DNA from: Candidatus Blochmannia vicinus
GTDB lineage: Bacteria; Pseudomonadota; Gammaproteobacteria; Enterobacterales; Enterobacteriaceae
NCBI GenBank assembly: GCA_030020825.1
Contig: CP125213.1
Location: forward strand, 620,001-684,000
Direction: 5' to 3'
DNA length: 64,000 bases
Positions 22,154-35,086 of this stretch are shown piece after piece. Within the stretch, counting starts at the first letter, position 1. Every line of letters starts with the position of its first letter. The notes beneath the pieces are model-generated. The model was not told the DNA's origin. It saw nothing but the letters and a program-made list of their open reading frames with translations, and did not search any database. Made by a program: the position numbers and the translations under genes.

Positions 22154-23341
22154 TTATATTACTAAACCGGTTATTGAGGCTGATAACATGTTAATCAGTG
22201 TAGAGCTATATATTAGTTTAAATCCATAATGCGATATTATGTTTCCTTGCGTTTTATTCAACCCCTTGATAGCTCCTATAACAATACCAATGGATGAGAA
22301 ATTAGAAAATGAAACTAAAAAAACTGATACTATTCCTACAGTTTGAGATGACAAAACGTCAGAAATTTTCTGTAAATTTATTATGGCAATAAATTCATTA
22401 GAAACTAATTTAATTGCCATAATACTACTGACTTGTAATATTTCATTGGTAGGTATACCTATAATCCACGCGAATGGAAAGAAAATATAACTTAAAATTT
22501 CTTGTAAAGATACGTTAAGTAATACTTTAAATATTGCATTAATAGCAGAGATGAGTGCTATAAATCCTATTAACATTGCAGCAACAGTAACAGCTATTTT
22601 AAATCCAATTAAAATATATTCGCTTATAATCTCAAAGATATTTTGATTACTAGTATATAAATCGGATATATGTAGATCTTTTTCTTTGTTTACTACATAA
22701 GGATTAAGTAGTGACAATATAAGAAAAGCACTAAATATGTTCAATATTAATGCGGCTACGACATATTTTGGAGTTAACATGGTCATATATGTCCCTATTA
22801 TAGAAAGGGATACTGTAGACATAGCAGTTGCTGCCATAGTATACATTCGAGGCTCAGATATATTTTTAATGATATCTTTATAAACTATAAAATTTTCAGA
22901 TTGTCCTAAGATCAGTGAACTGACAGCATTGAAAGATTCTAATTTTCCCATTCCGTTAATTTTAGATAAAATAGTTCCAATTATTCGAATAGTGAATGTT
23001 AATATCCCAATATACTGTAGAATACCAATTATAGCGGAAATAAAAATAATTGGGCAAAGTATGTTTAAAAAAAAAGTAGCTAATCCTTGTGTATGCATTC
23101 CTCCAAAAACAAAATTAGTTCCTTCTAATGCAAAAATTGATAGTGCGTTGAATAAAGTAGATAATTTTCGTACAGAATCTGATCCTAATTGGGAATGTAA
23201 AATAAAGTATCCCAATAAAATTTCTATGATTAGTATCTGAAAAATAAAACGTATACGAATATTTTTTGGATTACTGCTGACAAGCAGTGATAGAATTACT
23301 ATTGCAGTGAATCCTAGAATAAAATGTAAGATACGAGACAC
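22154..23341 (-). CDS. nupC: Nucleoside permease NupC
   Basis: A concentrative, proton-coupled nucleoside importer of the inner membrane. The 395-residue protein (E. coli 400) matches E. coli NupC closely: [58 protein letters not shown] and [22 protein letters not shown]. It is predicted to have several membrane helices. The frame can be read to 23368 from a TTG, but the best start is the GTG at 23341, 8 bases after GGAG and matching the E. coli N-terminus. It is divergent from mntH as in E. coli. It may supply host nucleosides to the symbiont. Confidence 0.96.
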   Translation of the reverse strand: MSRILHFILGFTAIVILSLLVSSNPKNIRIRFIFQILIIEILLGYFILHSQLGSDSVRKLSTLFNALSIFALEGTNFVFGGMHTQGLATFFLNILCPIIFISAIIGILQYIGILTFTIRIIGTILSKINGMGKLESFNAVSSLILGQSENFIVYKDIIKNISEPRMYTMAATAMSTVSLSIIGTYMTMLTPKYVVAALILNIFSAFLILSLLNPYVVNKEKDLHISDLYTSNQNIFEIISEYILIGFKIAVTVAAMLIGFIALISAINAIFKVLLNVSLQEILSYIFFPFAWIIGIPTNEILQVSSIMAIKLVSNEFIAIINLQKISDVLSSQTVGIVSVFLVSFSNFSSIGIVIGAIKGLNKTQGNIISHYGFKLIYSSTLINMLSASITGLVI

Positions 23342-24919
<1,578 letters not shown>

Positions 24920-25046
24920 TACATGGAAATAAATTAATATATAGAACTATTTTTTGAAAATCTTGATTTTTTGTAACAAATTAATTTTATAGATATATCA
25001 TTGATATTAAATATGTTTTAGTTTAATGTATATATATTTTATACAG

Positions 25047-25075
25047 TGATACACTGTGTATCAGTTTTATTTTTT
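25047..25075 (+). terminator. Rho-independent terminator after mntH
   Basis: TGATACAC and GTGTATCA are perfect arms around a single T (effectively a 6-bp stem with loop ACTGT), followed by GTTTTATTTTTT. It lies about 125 bases past the mntH stop and reads in the mntH direction. Confidence 0.7.
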
Positions 25076-25174
25076 CATTAAGTATTTTTATAATTTTGTT
25101 AAAAATACAAGACAATTAATTGTCTGTTTTGGCATATATTTTATATATAATATATGTAACTATAATTATAATTG

Positions 25175-25246
25175 TGTCTTCGACAGGAATTGAACCTGCA
25201 ATTAACCCTTAGGAGGGGTTCGTTATATCCGTTTAACTACGAAGAC
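25175..25246 (-). tRNA. argW: tRNA-Arg (anticodon CCU)
   Basis: Acceptor GTCTTCG pairs with CGAAGAC, the anticodon stem ACCCC/GGGTT-type helix shows CTCCTAA (anticodon CCT), and the T arm reads GCAGGTTCAATTCCTGT. It closely matches E. coli argW, which also lies between mntH and aroC on the map. Discriminator A; the next bases are CAA, so CCA is not encoded. In enterics argW is a common integration site, but no integrase or att duplication is seen here. Confidence 0.96.
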
Positions 25247-25517
25247 TTGTTGTTACACAAATTTTTTAATTGTTGATTTTATTCTATGTATAATTATTTA
25301 TGTACTATTTTAGGTGATTTAAAAATGATAGATAAATATTATGTGTTAGAGTTGAGAATATATATTTAAAAAATGCATTTTATTTCTTGTAAATAAATAA
25401 TTTATTAAGGTAACACAACATTTAAACTATATTTATTTATAGTTTATTTTAGATAAGTTGATACATAAATATGTTTATTTTAGTGATTGAATTATATATT
25501 TTAATTAAAAAATTTTA

Positions 25518-26582
25518 TTATGATTTTCCACATTGTGCACGTTGTCTGAGTAAATGATCCATTAAAACGATAGCTATCATGGCTTCTGCTATGGGCACTA
25601 CTCTTAATCCAATACATGGATCGTGGCGTCCTGTAGTAATGACTTGTGTTTCTTCATTTTTAGATGTAATGGTGTTTCCTGGTACTGTTATGCTTGAAGT
25701 GGGTTTGACGGCTATATGTATAATTATTGGTTCTCCATTGCTAATTCCTCCTAAAATTCCTCCAGCATTATTACTTTGAAATCCATTTGATGTCATTTCG
25801 TCTCGATGTTCACTACCGTGTTTTGTAACAACTGAAAATCCATCTCCAATTTCTATACCTTTTACTGCATTAATACTCATTAGTGCATGGGCCAAATCAG
25901 CATCAAGTTTATCGAATACAGGTTCGCCTAACCCAATTGGTATATTTTCCGCTATTATTGTTATTTTTGCGCCAATAGAATCTCCAGATTTTCTTAAATC
26001 ATTTATTAATGCATCTAGTGTGCTTAATTGCTCAATATCAGAGCAAAAAAATGGGTTGTTATTTACTTGCTTCCAATCTTTAAAGTTACAATGAATATTA
26101 CCTATTTGTGCTAAAAATCCACGAATTTTTATTTTTTTTACGTTAAATAGGTATTTTTTGGCAACAGCTCCTGCTGCTACTCGTACTGCTGTTTCACGCG
26201 CTGAAGAACGTCCTCCGCCTCGGTAATCCCTAAAGCCATATTTTTTTTCATAAGTATAATCAGCATGACCAGGCCGATATAAATTTTTTATTTCTTCATA
26301 ATCTTGAGATCGTTGATCAGTATTTTTTATAAATAATCCTATACTGGTACCCGTTGTTTTTCCATGAAAAACTCCAGATAAAATTTCTACTATATCTAAT
26401 TCTGATCGTTGACTAGTGTAACTAGAAGATCCTGGACGTCTACGATTTAAATCATTTTGTAGATCTTGTGTCGTTAAAGGAAGACCTGGAGGTACTCCAT
26501 CAATAATACCACCTATTGCAGATCCGTGAGATTCTCCAAATGTTGTAACTTTAAAAAATTGTCCAATACTATTACCAGCCAT
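25518..26582 (-). CDS. aroC: Chorismate synthase
   Basis: AroC converts EPSP to chorismate using reduced FMN, the last shared step of aromatic synthesis. The 354-residue protein (E. coli 361) has the signatures GESHG at 16-20, RPGSS at 50-54, RPGHADYTY at 103-111 and [11 protein letters not shown] at 121-131, plus ITTGRHDPC near the C-terminus. AAGGAA precedes the ATG. It starts 17 bases after prmB on the same strand, so the two form an operon as in E. coli. It supports phenylalanine, tyrosine, folate and quinone precursor supply. Confidence 0.97.
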   Translation of the reverse strand: MAGNSIGQFFKVTTFGESHGSAIGGIIDGVPPGLPLTTQDLQNDLNRRRPGSSSYTSQRSELDIVEILSGVFHGKTTGTSIGLFIKNTDQRSQDYEEIKNLYRPGHADYTYEKKYGFRDYRGGGRSSARETAVRVAAGAVAKKYLFNVKKIKIRGFLAQIGNIHCNFKDWKQVNNNPFFCSDIEQLSTLDALINDLRKSGDSIGAKITIIAENIPIGLGEPVFDKLDADLAHALMSINAVKGIEIGDGFSVVTKHGSEHRDEMTSNGFQSNNAGGILGGISNGEPIIIHIAVKPTSSITVPGNTITSKNEETQVITTGRHDPCIGLRVVPIAEAMIAIVLMDHLLRQRAQCGKS

Positions 26583-26599
26583 TATAATTTCCTTAATTA

Positions 26600-27520
26600 T
26601 TAAATTATGCAGTTGTTATTAAAAGATAATAATTGTTTATAAGTTAACATAAATACACCTTCTCCTCCGTGATAAAGTTGTAACCAATGAAAAGGTATAT
26701 TTGGAAAGCATTTTATTAATGCCATTTTAGCTCTACCTACCTCGCATATAAAAATTCCATCCGTATTTAAATGATGTACAACGTTCATTAAAATTTTTTG
26801 GATTATCTTTAATCCATTATTACCTGCAGACAAGGATATCATAGGTTCATAATGAAATTCTCTTGGTAATTTATATATATATGCATTGTTTACATAAGGA
26901 GGGTTAGTTATTATTAGATCATATTTTGATTTTGGTAAATTTTTAAATAAATCTGAATAAATAGGAATAACACGATGTTCTAAATTATACAATTTAATAT
27001 TGTGTTCGGCTACCTTTAATGCATCTATAGAAATATCTACCGCATCTACTTCAGATTTTGGATAGACTATAGCGATTGCGATAGCGATACATCCACTCCC
27101 AGTACCCATATCGAGAATGCGATATGGGTACTGGGGTAATAAATTATTAAAATGTGATGTGATCAGTTCTCCAATTGGAGAACGAGGGATAAATACTCGC
27201 TTATCTACGTAGAATTCTAGGCCGCAAAACCATGATTTAAAAGTCAAGTAAGGAACTGGTATGCGTTTGTCAATACGACGGTAAACTAGTTTGATTATAT
27301 CTGCGCGTTCTTTTTTAGTTAGACGAGCTTGGTATATTTCTGTTGGAATATTTATAGGCAAGTTTAAACTAGGCAATATTAGATGTAATGTTTCATCCCA
27401 AAAATTATTAGTACCGTGACCATAAAAAATTGGATTAGCATTAAATTGACTGCTGCTCCAGCGTAACATATCTAGTATAGTGTGCATCTCTGTTAATATT
27501 TTTTTCGTTGTGTTATTCAT
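26600..27520 (-). CDS. prmB: Ribosomal protein L3 N5-glutamine methyltransferase
   Basis: PrmB methylates a glutamine of ribosomal protein L3 using S-adenosylmethionine and influences ribosome assembly. The 306-residue protein (E. coli 310) has the SAM motif [10 protein letters not shown] at about 135-144 and the glutamine-methyltransferase signature NPPY at 206-209. The location just upstream of aroC, as in E. coli, favours PrmB over its relative PrmC, as does the N-terminal domain with [16 protein letters not shown] lies 9 bases before the ATG. Retention in a reduced genome is notable but not unique. Confidence 0.94.
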   Translation of the reverse strand: MNNTTKKILTEMHTILDMLRWSSSQFNANPIFYGHGTNNFWDETLHLILPSLNLPINIPTEIYQARLTKKERADIIKLVYRRIDKRIPVPYLTFKSWFCGLEFYVDKRVFIPRSPIGELITSHFNNLLPQYPYRILDMGTGSGCIAIAIAIVYPKSEVDAVDISIDALKVAEHNIKLYNLEHRVIPIYSDLFKNLPKSKYDLIITNPPYVNNAYIYKLPREFHYEPMISLSAGNNGLKIIQKILMNVVHHLNTDGIFICEVGRAKMALIKCFPNIPFHWLQLYHGGEGVFMLTYKQLLSFNNNCII

Positions 27521-28362
27521 AGATTATAGCTCCTATAATGAGATTAATATGTGTTTAAAGTTATTGTATTTGAGAATATAATGTTGTTTTAGGAAGAGTA
27601 GTATAAGAAGATGATTATATCTTTATTTCATAATGCCCTATTTAGGTAGGAATCTTAGTTTAATAGTGGGCATACATAGAGTAAAATACCTAAGATAGTA
27701 GAAATTTTGTCATAGATCATGTGCGTAACATGGTCGTTGTTAATTACGCGTGTTATTTTATAAAAATTTATACACTAATTTTCAACGCTACTATAGTATA
27801 GCGTTAATATATAAATAAATAAAGTTATTAATGATGAGTGTAATATTAATAAAGATTGTTAATATATTTCTTATCGAGATAGTATTCTTAATTTAAAAAA
27901 TTAGTTGTTGGGTTACAGATAAATATTTACGCGTTGTTGATAAACTATAATTATCATTATTGTGTTTTTTTATGACTGTGTTACGATTTTTGAATCTATA
28001 GGATGTAGTGCTATTATTTTGATAAATACTATATTTTGATGATTAAGTTAATTATTAATTATATTTAGTGAACTAAATATAATTAGTTGCGCTAGCAATA
28101 TGGTTAATGCCAGTTGGTATTGTAACAGTATAAATAGTTACAAGTAATACGTTTTGTATGTTGTATTGTAATTGAAGGAACAGTATTTCAAATATAGGTA
28201 AAATATTTTTGATTTGTTTGTGTAATACATAGTTAATTTTAAAAGACTGATCTATTTTTATGTTAATAATTGCTTCTATATGATTAATATTTTAAGTAGA
28301 TTTTTTAAGATTTAGTGCAATTTTGATATTACAAAACATTATTGTCATGAGGTATATTAAAT
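27521..28362. other. 842-base divergent spacer between prmB and fabB
   Basis: No coding frame. A patch at about 27630-27760 is less AT-rich than the surroundings and holds several dyads: ATGCCC/GGGCAT (27633-27638, 27668-27673), TAGGTA/TACCTA (27643-27648, 27687-27692), and the mutually exclusive CATGT/ACATG (27718-27732) and GCGTAA/TTACGC (27723-27728, 27744-27749). Another dyad, AACGCTA/TAGCGTT, is at 27784-27805. In E. coli smrB, sixA, fadIJ and others lie here; no protein remnant is recognised. Confidence 0.55.
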
Positions 28363-29577
28363 ATGAAACGTGCTGTTATCACTGGTGTAGGGATTATATC
28401 AAGCATTGGAAATAATCAGAACGAAGTTTTAATTTCTTTAAAAAATGGTAGATCTGGAGTTACTTTTTCTCAAGAATTAGAAGAATCAGGCATGCGTAGT
28501 CATATTTGGGGTGATATTAAAATTAATACATCAGGATTAATTGATCGAAAAATTTCTAGATTTATGAGCGATGCATCCATTTATACTTATTTATCTATGG
28601 AGCAAGCTATAATAGATTCTGAATTATCTGAAAGTATGATTACTAATGATCAAACAGGATTGATTGTTGGATCCGGAGGAGGTTCGCCACGTAATCAAGT
28701 ATCTGGGTCCAATGGGATGATTTCGCGTGGTTTAAGGGGGGTAGGTCCTTATATGGTGACTAAATCTATGGCTTCAGGTGTATCTGCATGTTTGGCTACT
28801 TCTTTTAAAATTCGTGGAGTTAGTTATTCTATTAGTTCTGCTTGTTCTACATCTACACATTGTATTGGAAATGCGGTTGAATTAATTCAATCAGGAAAAC
28901 AATCTGTTATTTTCGCTGGAGGAGGAGAAGAATTATGTTGGGAAATGGCTTGTGAATTTGATGCTATGGGAGCGCTATCTACAAAGTATAACATGACACC
29001 AGAAAAAGCATCTCGTCCTTACGATATTAATCGAGATGGATTTGTGATTGCAGGAGGAGGAGGAATAGTTGTAATAGAAGAATTAACGCATGCCTTAAAT
29101 CGTGGTGCTCATATTTATGCAGAAATTGTTGGGTATGGAGCTACATCTGATGGCTGTGATATGGTCGCTCCGTCTGGAGAGGGAGCGATTCGGTGCATGA
29201 AAATGGCATTAAAAGATGCTATTGGCCCAATAGATTATATCAATGCGCATGGTACATCAACCCAACTAGGTGATATTAAAGAACTTTGGGCAATTCGTGA
29301 AATTTTTGGTGATCAGCATCCTGCTTTTTCTTCTACTAAATCAATGACTGGGCATTCATTAGGCGCTGCTGGAGTTCATGAGACTATTTTTACTTTATTA
29401 ATGTTAAAATATAATTTTATTGCTCCCAGCATTAATATTGATCATTTAGATCCTTATATAAAAAATATGAATATTGTTATCAATAAACCTATTTATCGTA
29501 AATTAACAACAGCTATGACCAATAGTTTTGGTTTTGGAGGAACAAATGCTACATTAGTTATGAGTAAATATTTTTAA
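28363..29577 (+). CDS. fabB: 3-oxoacyl-ACP synthase I (KAS I)
   Basis: FabB elongates acyl-ACP chains and is needed for unsaturated fatty acids. The 404-residue protein (E. coli 406) has the catalytic triad Cys161 in SSACSTSTH, His296 in [11 protein letters not shown] and His331 in [10 protein letters not shown], each offset by two from E. coli. [11 protein letters not shown] is at the C-terminus. GAGGT precedes the ATG. It stands alone with long spacers on both sides, so it has its own promoter. Confidence 0.97.
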   Translation: MKRAVITGVGIISSIGNNQNEVLISLKNGRSGVTFSQELEESGMRSHIWGDIKINTSGLIDRKISRFMSDASIYTYLSMEQAIIDSELSESMITNDQTGLIVGSGGGSPRNQVSGSNGMISRGLRGVGPYMVTKSMASGVSACLATSFKIRGVSYSISSACSTSTHCIGNAVELIQSGKQSVIFAGGGEELCWEMACEFDAMGALSTKYNMTPEKASRPYDINRDGFVIAGGGGIVVIEELTHALNRGAHIYAEIVGYGATSDGCDMVAPSGEGAIRCMKMALKDAIGPIDYINAHGTSTQLGDIKELWAIREIFGDQHPAFSSTKSMTGHSLGAAGVHETIFTLLMLKYNFIAPSINIDHLDPYIKNMNIVINKPIYRKLTTAMTNSFGFGGTNATLVMSKYF

Positions 29578-30077
29578 AATATTGTTTTAACATTGTTGGT
29601 TATCTGATTAGTACTATAAATTTTGTACGTTTTATATCTGCAAAATCGTTGCTAATAAAAACCAAAATTTAGTTAGCAATATTGTGTTTGTTTTTATTAA
29701 TTATATTTGCGCATAATGAGTGTTTTTTGAAATCTCATAAATTAATATTTATAGTGATAATATGATTGTGTGAGATTAATAAGTTTATTATTGACGGTAT
29801 TTTATTATCTTTAATATTATATGTGTTTTATGGTGTCATTTTTTAAAACATTTGGATTATGATGATACTTAATGTGGGTTTGTTGATTTATATATATATT
29901 GTTGTTTGGTTTAGTGTGTAGATACGTGTTGTGTAAAAAAATTAAAATATAAGCAATTTATGAAAATAGATTTATGGAATGCTATATTCATATTGTTTTT
30001 AATTTTAAATTACATAGGATTGTGTAAAAGTGATTATTTTATTTATACATATATAGTAGTTTGTCTGGAGAATAAAT
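29578..30077. other. 500-base spacer between fabB and pdxB
   Basis: No gene seen. A 7-bp dyad TTGCTAA/TTAGCAA (29649-29655, 29673-29679) with a 17-base loop lies about 70 bases past fabB, and a T-rich stretch follows it; it might help end the fabB transcript but is not a classical terminator. Confidence 0.55.
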
Positions 30078-31211
30078 TTGAGAATCTTGGTTGATAAAGA
30101 TATACCTCATATCCGTAGATTATTTGGTTTATATAATAAAATAACTGTATGTGAAGGACGTATTATTTCTGCTAAAGATATAAGAAATATAGATATCTTG
30201 ATAGTACGTTCAGTAACAAAAGTGAATCAAAAATTATTGGATGATGATTCTATAAAATTTGTAGGTACTACAACTTCTGGAATTGATCATATTGATCAAG
30301 ATTATTTAAAAAAGTATGGAATTAATTTTGTTTATGCTCCTGGAAATAACGCTGTGGCAGTAGTGGAATATGTTTTTGCAGCATTATTTTGGTTAGCAGA
30401 GCGCGATAGATTTTTTTTACGTGATAAGATTATCGGAATTGTTGGGGTAGGACATATTGGTAGTTTGTTGCATGAAAGATTACATAGTTTTGGTATAAAT
30501 ACCTTGTTGTGTGATCCTCCATTAGAAAAAAAGAATATAAATAAATATAATCAGTCTTGGAATTCTTTTGAAAAATTAGTTTCTGACGCGGATATTTTAA
30601 CTTTTCATACTCCTTTAATTTATAATGGAAACGATCCTACATGGCATATGGTTAACATTGATGTTTTAGAATCGTTATCTTCCAATTGTATTTTAATTAA
30701 TACTTCTCGAGGTTCTATAATAGATAATAACGCATTATTAAAAGTGCTAGAACATGGTAAAAAATTGAATGTAGTACTAGATGTTTGGGAAACAGAGCCA
30801 GAGTTATCTTTACCTTTATTATCTTACGTAGACATAGGCACTGCTCATATTGCTGGATGCACACTTGAAAGTAAAACACGGAGTATTATTCAAATATATA
30901 ATGAGTACTGTAAATGTTTTAATATTTTTGATACAGTTAATTTATTTGAGTTGGATTCTTCTGTTGTTTATTATCTGAAAGTACAGAAAAAAATAGATGA
31001 AATGTTGTTAAATAAATTGATTAAATTTGTATATGATATTCATTGTGATGATCTCTTATTAAGAAGATTTGCAGCAGTACCAGGAGGTTTTGATAAGATA
31101 CGTAGATGTTATTTAAATCGTAGGGAGTGGTCTTCATTGTGCGTAGAAACTTATGTAGATTATAATAATGAAATATTAACTAATTTAGGTATGAATGTAT
31201 GTTGTATATGA
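30078..31211 (+). CDS. pdxB: Erythronate-4-phosphate dehydrogenase
   Basis: PdxB oxidises 4-phosphoerythronate in the DXP-dependent pyridoxal phosphate pathway. The 377-residue protein (E. coli 378) begins RILVDKDIP like E. coli KILVDENMP, has the NAD motif GVGHIG at 123-128, and catalytic Arg211, Glu240 and His257. The C-terminal dimerisation domain ends RREWSSLCV. The start codon is TTG: GGAG at 30067-30070 lies 7 bases before it and no ATG fits. In E. coli pdxB is also upstream of truA and accD (through usg); usg is missing here. Confidence 0.95.
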   Translation: MRILVDKDIPHIRRLFGLYNKITVCEGRIISAKDIRNIDILIVRSVTKVNQKLLDDDSIKFVGTTTSGIDHIDQDYLKKYGINFVYAPGNNAVAVVEYVFAALFWLAERDRFFLRDKIIGIVGVGHIGSLLHERLHSFGINTLLCDPPLEKKNINKYNQSWNSFEKLVSDADILTFHTPLIYNGNDPTWHMVNIDVLESLSSNCILINTSRGSIIDNNALLKVLEHGKKLNVVLDVWETEPELSLPLLSYVDIGTAHIAGCTLESKTRSIIQIYNEYCKCFNIFDTVNLFELDSSVVYYLKVQKKIDEMLLNKLIKFVYDIHCDDLLLRRFAAVPGGFDKIRRCYLNRREWSSLCVETYVDYNNEILTNLGMNVCCI

Positions 31212-31657
31212 TATTGTATATATGAATACAGTTTAATGTTATTTAAATACTAATTTTTAATTGTGTAATGTATATTGTTGTTATGTTTACTTTTTTAGGT
31301 GATTAGGGATTTATAATAAAAGGATATTTTGCACAAGATTATTTTTTGTATATTCTGATAAAATATTTTATGTGTTTTGTGTTACAGAGCGATAGTTATT
31401 GTAGTGTTTAGGTATAAAATACCACAACTAATATTTTTTTATGAAAGAAATTATTTTTACATGAGATATTTTGAATTAATAAGTAAATTATATATTAATT
31501 TCTTATAACTATAAAATTGATATTATCTCTAAATTTAGAAAATTTATGGTTTATATACGTTAATCAGGGCAAAATTGTTTTGTTATATATTTTATATGGG
31601 TTTTACAGTATTAGTTAGATATTATTGTTCTAATGCAGGGCTGATAGAACATTATTG
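31212..31657. other. Spacer between pdxB and truA (usg position)
   Basis: 446 bases without a gene. In E. coli the usg gene, an aspartate semialdehyde dehydrogenase relative, lies between pdxB and truA; no remnant is visible. Confidence 0.6.
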
Positions 31658-32491
31658 ATGTTTAATATAGATGTGTTATTACAATATCACAAAAATTGTA
31701 ATGTGATGCAAAAATTGGCTTTAGGTATTGAATACGATGGTTCTTCGTATTGTGGTTGGCAAAAACAGAGAGATGTGCCTAGTATTCAAAGTTGTATAGA
31801 ATATGCTATAAAAAAGATAACAGCTGAGCAAGTAGCTATATTTTGTGCGGGGCGTACTGATTCTGGAGTTCATGCTTTAGGACAAGTTGTTCATTTTGAA
31901 ACTTGTTCTCGACGTTCAAAATCTGCTTGGACACTCGGTATTAATCATTATTTGCCATCAAAAATTTGTGTGCGTTGGGCTAAATTGGTAAATAAAAATT
32001 TTCACGCTCGTTTTAGCGCAATTTCTCGTCGTTATTGTTATGTAATCTACAATAGTTATATTAGATCTGCTTTATTGTTTAGCAAAACTTGGCACTATAA
32101 AAAATATTTAGATATTAATAAGATGTGTGATGCCGCTCATTTTTTATTAGGAGAGAATGATTTTACTTCATTTTGCGCGTCAGGTTGCCAATCATCTTCA
32201 AAGCGAAGAAAATTATATCATATACGTATTGTACGTACAGGGCAATGTATTGTGATAGATATTAAAGCAAATTCTTTTATATATCATATGGTACGAAATA
32301 TAGTAGGGAGTTTAGTACAAGTTGGTTGTGGAGAAAAACCAACAACATGGGTTTTAGAATTGTTAAGTAATGGTAATAGATCGTTAGCTGGTGTAACTGC
32401 TCCAGCTAGTGGTTTGTATTTAGTAGAGGTGAAATATCCTTCATATTTTTATATTCCTTCTTCTTTTAGCAAGGAATTTTGGTGCGTGTAA
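31658..32491 (+). CDS. truA: tRNA pseudouridine synthase A (positions 38-40)
   Basis: TruA makes pseudouridine at positions 38, 39 and 40 in the anticodon arm of many tRNAs. The 277-residue protein (E. coli 270) has LALGIEYDGSSYCGWQ, catalytic Asp68 in FCAGRTDSGVH, FHARFSAISRRYCY, LLGENDFTSF and IYHMVRNIVGSL. The start is uncertain: a TTG at 31655, the ATG at 31658, and an ATG at 31706 just before KLALG are all in frame, and none has a strong ribosome binding site; 31658 gives a length nearest to the family. Confidence 0.94.
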   Translation: MFNIDVLLQYHKNCNVMQKLALGIEYDGSSYCGWQKQRDVPSIQSCIEYAIKKITAEQVAIFCAGRTDSGVHALGQVVHFETCSRRSKSAWTLGINHYLPSKICVRWAKLVNKNFHARFSAISRRYCYVIYNSYIRSALLFSKTWHYKKYLDINKMCDAAHFLLGENDFTSFCASGCQSSSKRRKLYHIRIVRTGQCIVIDIKANSFIYHMVRNIVGSLVQVGCGEKPTTWVLELLSNGNRSLAGVTAPASGLYLVEVKYPSYFYIPSSFSKEFWCV

Positions 32492-32848
32492 ATATATTGA
32501 TATTTGTATTTTGTTATTTTTGTATATATGTTCTATATATTTCTGTTTTAACAGAAAATAAATTATAAAATAATTATAGTTATTTTTATGAATAGTATTC
32601 ATTAAAATAGAATATTGTCATTGTATTTTTTAGAAAAATGTGCCATCTAATAATGATAATATAATATTAGTATTATATTATTATGTTATTGTCAATAATA
32701 TTATGGTTTTGTTCAGTTATATCTAGAGATAGATGTATTTTTCTTATTAAAATTTGCACATAACGTAATATGTATAATATTAAGTATATGAATGCCATGA
32801 AGTAAATATGATGTAGTTAAAAAATAATTTAAAAATTAAAGGTTAAAA
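32492..32848. other. Spacer between truA and accD
   Basis: 357 bases with no gene; dedA lies here in E. coli and no trace of it is recognisable. Presumably holds the accD promoter. Confidence 0.55.
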
Positions 32849-33712
32849 ATGAGTTGGATTGAACGAATTATTAATAAAAGTGCCATTATTCCAACCCGAA
32901 AGATAAATATTCCAGAAGGTATATGGACTAAGTGTAATAATTGTGGGAAATTATTATATAAAAAAGAATTAGAGCGTAATTTAGAAGTGTGTCCTAAATG
33001 TGACCATCATATGCTGATTTCAGCTAGGGTACGTTTATTTTCTTTTTTAGATCAAGATAGTACATTTGAATTAGGAAGTGAATTAGAACCTAAAGATGTT
33101 TTAAAATTTAGAGATTTAAAAAGATATAAAGATCGTCTGCTTTCAGCACAAAAAATAACGAAAGAAAAGGATGCATTGATAGTTATGCAAGGTACTTTAT
33201 ATGGTATGGAGATTGTCGCTGCTTCTTTTGAATTCGCTTTTATTGGTGGATCAATGTCTTCTGTAGTGGGAGCTCGTTTTGTATATGCTGTAAATCAAGC
33301 CTTAAAAATTAAGTGCCCATTAGTTTGTTTTTCTGCAAGCGGTGGTGCTCGTATGCAGGAAGCTTTGATGTCTTTGATGCAGATGGCTAGGACCAGTGCT
33401 GCGTTGGCTAATTTACGTGCGCAATGTTTACCATATATTTCTGTTTTAACTAACCCTACTATGGGGGGGGTATCTGCTAGTTTAGCCATGTTAGGAGATT
33501 TAAATATTGCTGAGCCAAAAGCTCTTATAGGATTTGCCGGACCTAGAGTTATTGAGCAAACAGTTCGGGAAAAGTTGCCATTAGGATTTCAACGTAGTGA
33601 ATTTTTATTAGAGACAGGATCAATTGATTTGATTATTCGTAGACCAGATTTACGACTCAGAGTAGCGGGATTATTAGCAAAGTTAATGAATAAACCAATG
33701 CCTCAAAGTTGA
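32849..33712 (+). CDS. accD: Acetyl-CoA carboxylase carboxyltransferase subunit beta
   Basis: AccD, with AccA, transfers the carboxyl group from biotin to acetyl-CoA, giving malonyl-CoA for fatty acid synthesis. The 287-residue protein (E. coli 304) begins [11 protein letters not shown] and has the four-cysteine zinc ribbon Cys29, Cys32, Cys48 and Cys51. The crotonase-like core contains [20 protein letters not shown] and [16 protein letters not shown]. The C-terminus is about 17 residues shorter than in E. coli. AAGG precedes the ATG. The gene contains a run of eight G at 33463-33470 (codons MGGV), striking in this DNA. It precedes folC as in E. coli. Confidence 0.97.
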   Translation: MSWIERIINKSAIIPTRKINIPEGIWTKCNNCGKLLYKKELERNLEVCPKCDHHMLISARVRLFSFLDQDSTFELGSELEPKDVLKFRDLKRYKDRLLSAQKITKEKDALIVMQGTLYGMEIVAASFEFAFIGGSMSSVVGARFVYAVNQALKIKCPLVCFSASGGARMQEALMSLMQMARTSAALANLRAQCLPYISVLTNPTMGGVSASLAMLGDLNIAEPKALIGFAGPRVIEQTVREKLPLGFQRSEFLLETGSIDLIIRRPDLRLRVAGLLAKLMNKPMPQS

Positions 33713-33805
33713 TTACTGCAATTTATTTAAATAGGTATTTATGTTATTGTTGTTATTCAGGTTTTTATATTTATATGATTATAAAGTTGAAATGTTGCAT
33801 AAGAT

Positions 33806-35086
33806 ATGAATAAAGTTTTATCTATCCCCACTGCTCAATCATCATTGACAGAATGGTTATATTATATTGAACGTTTAAGTTATGTGTCAATTGATTTAAG
33901 TTTGGATAGGATACGAAAAATAGCTATTGATCTTGATTTGATACATCCCGCGGCATATGTTATTTTAGTGGGAGGTACAAATGGTAAGGGAACGACATGT
34001 AGTGTATTAGAAACTATTTTATTAAATAATAATAACACGGTTGGTTTATATACTTCACCTCATTTACTTTCTTATAATGAACGGATTCGTATTTGCGGAA
34101 AAGAGCTACCGGATTATATTCATACTACAGCAATGTCTGCTATAGAAAATGCTCGTGATCAAATTGCATTGACTTATTTTGAATTTGTTACTTTATCTGC
34201 TTTATATATGTTTAAGCAAGAAAAATTAGATTTGATTATTCTTGAGGTTGGCTTAGGTGGTAGATTAGACGCTACTAATATTGTCGATCCTGATATTTCT
34301 GTAATCACTAATATTGCAATAGATCATACTGAGTTTTTAGGCACAAATCGTGATATGATTGCACAAGAAAAATCTGGTATTTTTCGTCCTAACAAACCAG
34401 TAGTAATCGGTGATAGTTGTCTTCCAATAACTATAAGTAAAATGGCTAAATATTATGGGGCAAGACTCTTTATACGGGGATGTGATTGGGATTTTCATAT
34501 TTATGAAAATAAATGGATGTGGTGGGGTCGTTCTAACTACAATTGTTTCTTATATGATTTACCATTGCCTTTAATTCCATTGGAAAATGCTGCTACTGCA
34601 TTAAGCGTGTTGTATTGGTTACCTTTTTTAGTTGCTAAAACAGCTATATGTCATGGGTTACGATTTGCTAATTTACCAGGACGTTTCCAGATTATTACTA
34701 ATAGACCACTTGTGATTTTAGATGTGGGTCATAATCCTCATGCTGCTAATTATCTAGCTAAACGATTAGCTGCAATTCTTTCAGAAAGAACAGGTAGTGT
34801 AAGAATAGTTATAGGAATGTTAAAAACTAAAGATATTCAGGGTACCATATGTTGTTTAAGTCATTTGATTAATGTTTGGTATTGTTCTAACTTAAATACA
34901 CCACTTTCTGCGAGTTCTGAGGAACTGTCTACTTTTTTGCTGAATTCTAATGTTCATAAATTTAGTAATGTATTAGAAGCTTGGAATCAAGCTATGTCTG
35001 ATGCTACGTTTAATGATTGTGTTATAGCATTTGGGTCATTTCATACTGTAAGTCCAATTATGAGAAAAATAATGAATATCTATTAG
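33806..35086 (+). CDS. folC: Bifunctional folylpolyglutamate / dihydrofolate synthase
   Basis: FolC adds glutamate to dihydropteroate and then to tetrahydrofolates. The 426-residue protein (E. coli 422) is Mur-ligase-like, with the P-loop GGTNGKGTT at 56-64, TSPHLLSYNERIRI, EVGLGGRLDATNIVDPD and NITNIAIDHTEFLG-type motifs in the ATPase core, and a C-terminal domain with LDVGHNPHAA and GMLKTKD. With folE in this window it indicates de novo folate synthesis or use. The ribosome binding site is weak. Confidence 0.96.
   Translation: MNKVLSIPTAQSSLTEWLYYIERLSYVSIDLSLDRIRKIAIDLDLIHPAAYVILVGGTNGKGTTCSVLETILLNNNNTVGLYTSPHLLSYNERIRICGKELPDYIHTTAMSAIENARDQIALTYFEFVTLSALYMFKQEKLDLIILEVGLGGRLDATNIVDPDISVITNIAIDHTEFLGTNRDMIAQEKSGIFRPNKPVVIGDSCLPITISKMAKYYGARLFIRGCDWDFHIYENKWMWWGRSNYNCFLYDLPLPLIPLENAATALSVLYWLPFLVAKTAICHGLRFANLPGRFQIITNRPLVILDVGHNPHAANYLAKRLAAILSERTGSVRIVIGMLKTKDIQGTICCLSHLINVWYCSNLNTPLSASSEELSTFLLNSNVHKFSNVLEAWNQAMSDATFNDCVIAFGSFHTVSPIMRKIMNIY

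Noticed and set aside
22929..23240. 103-codon plus-strand frame opposite nupC
   Set aside because: Shadow of the conserved nupC gene, no own start signal.
25175..25246. argW as an integration site for a genomic island
   Set aside because: No integrase, no direct repeat of the tRNA end, and both flanks are ancestral genes.
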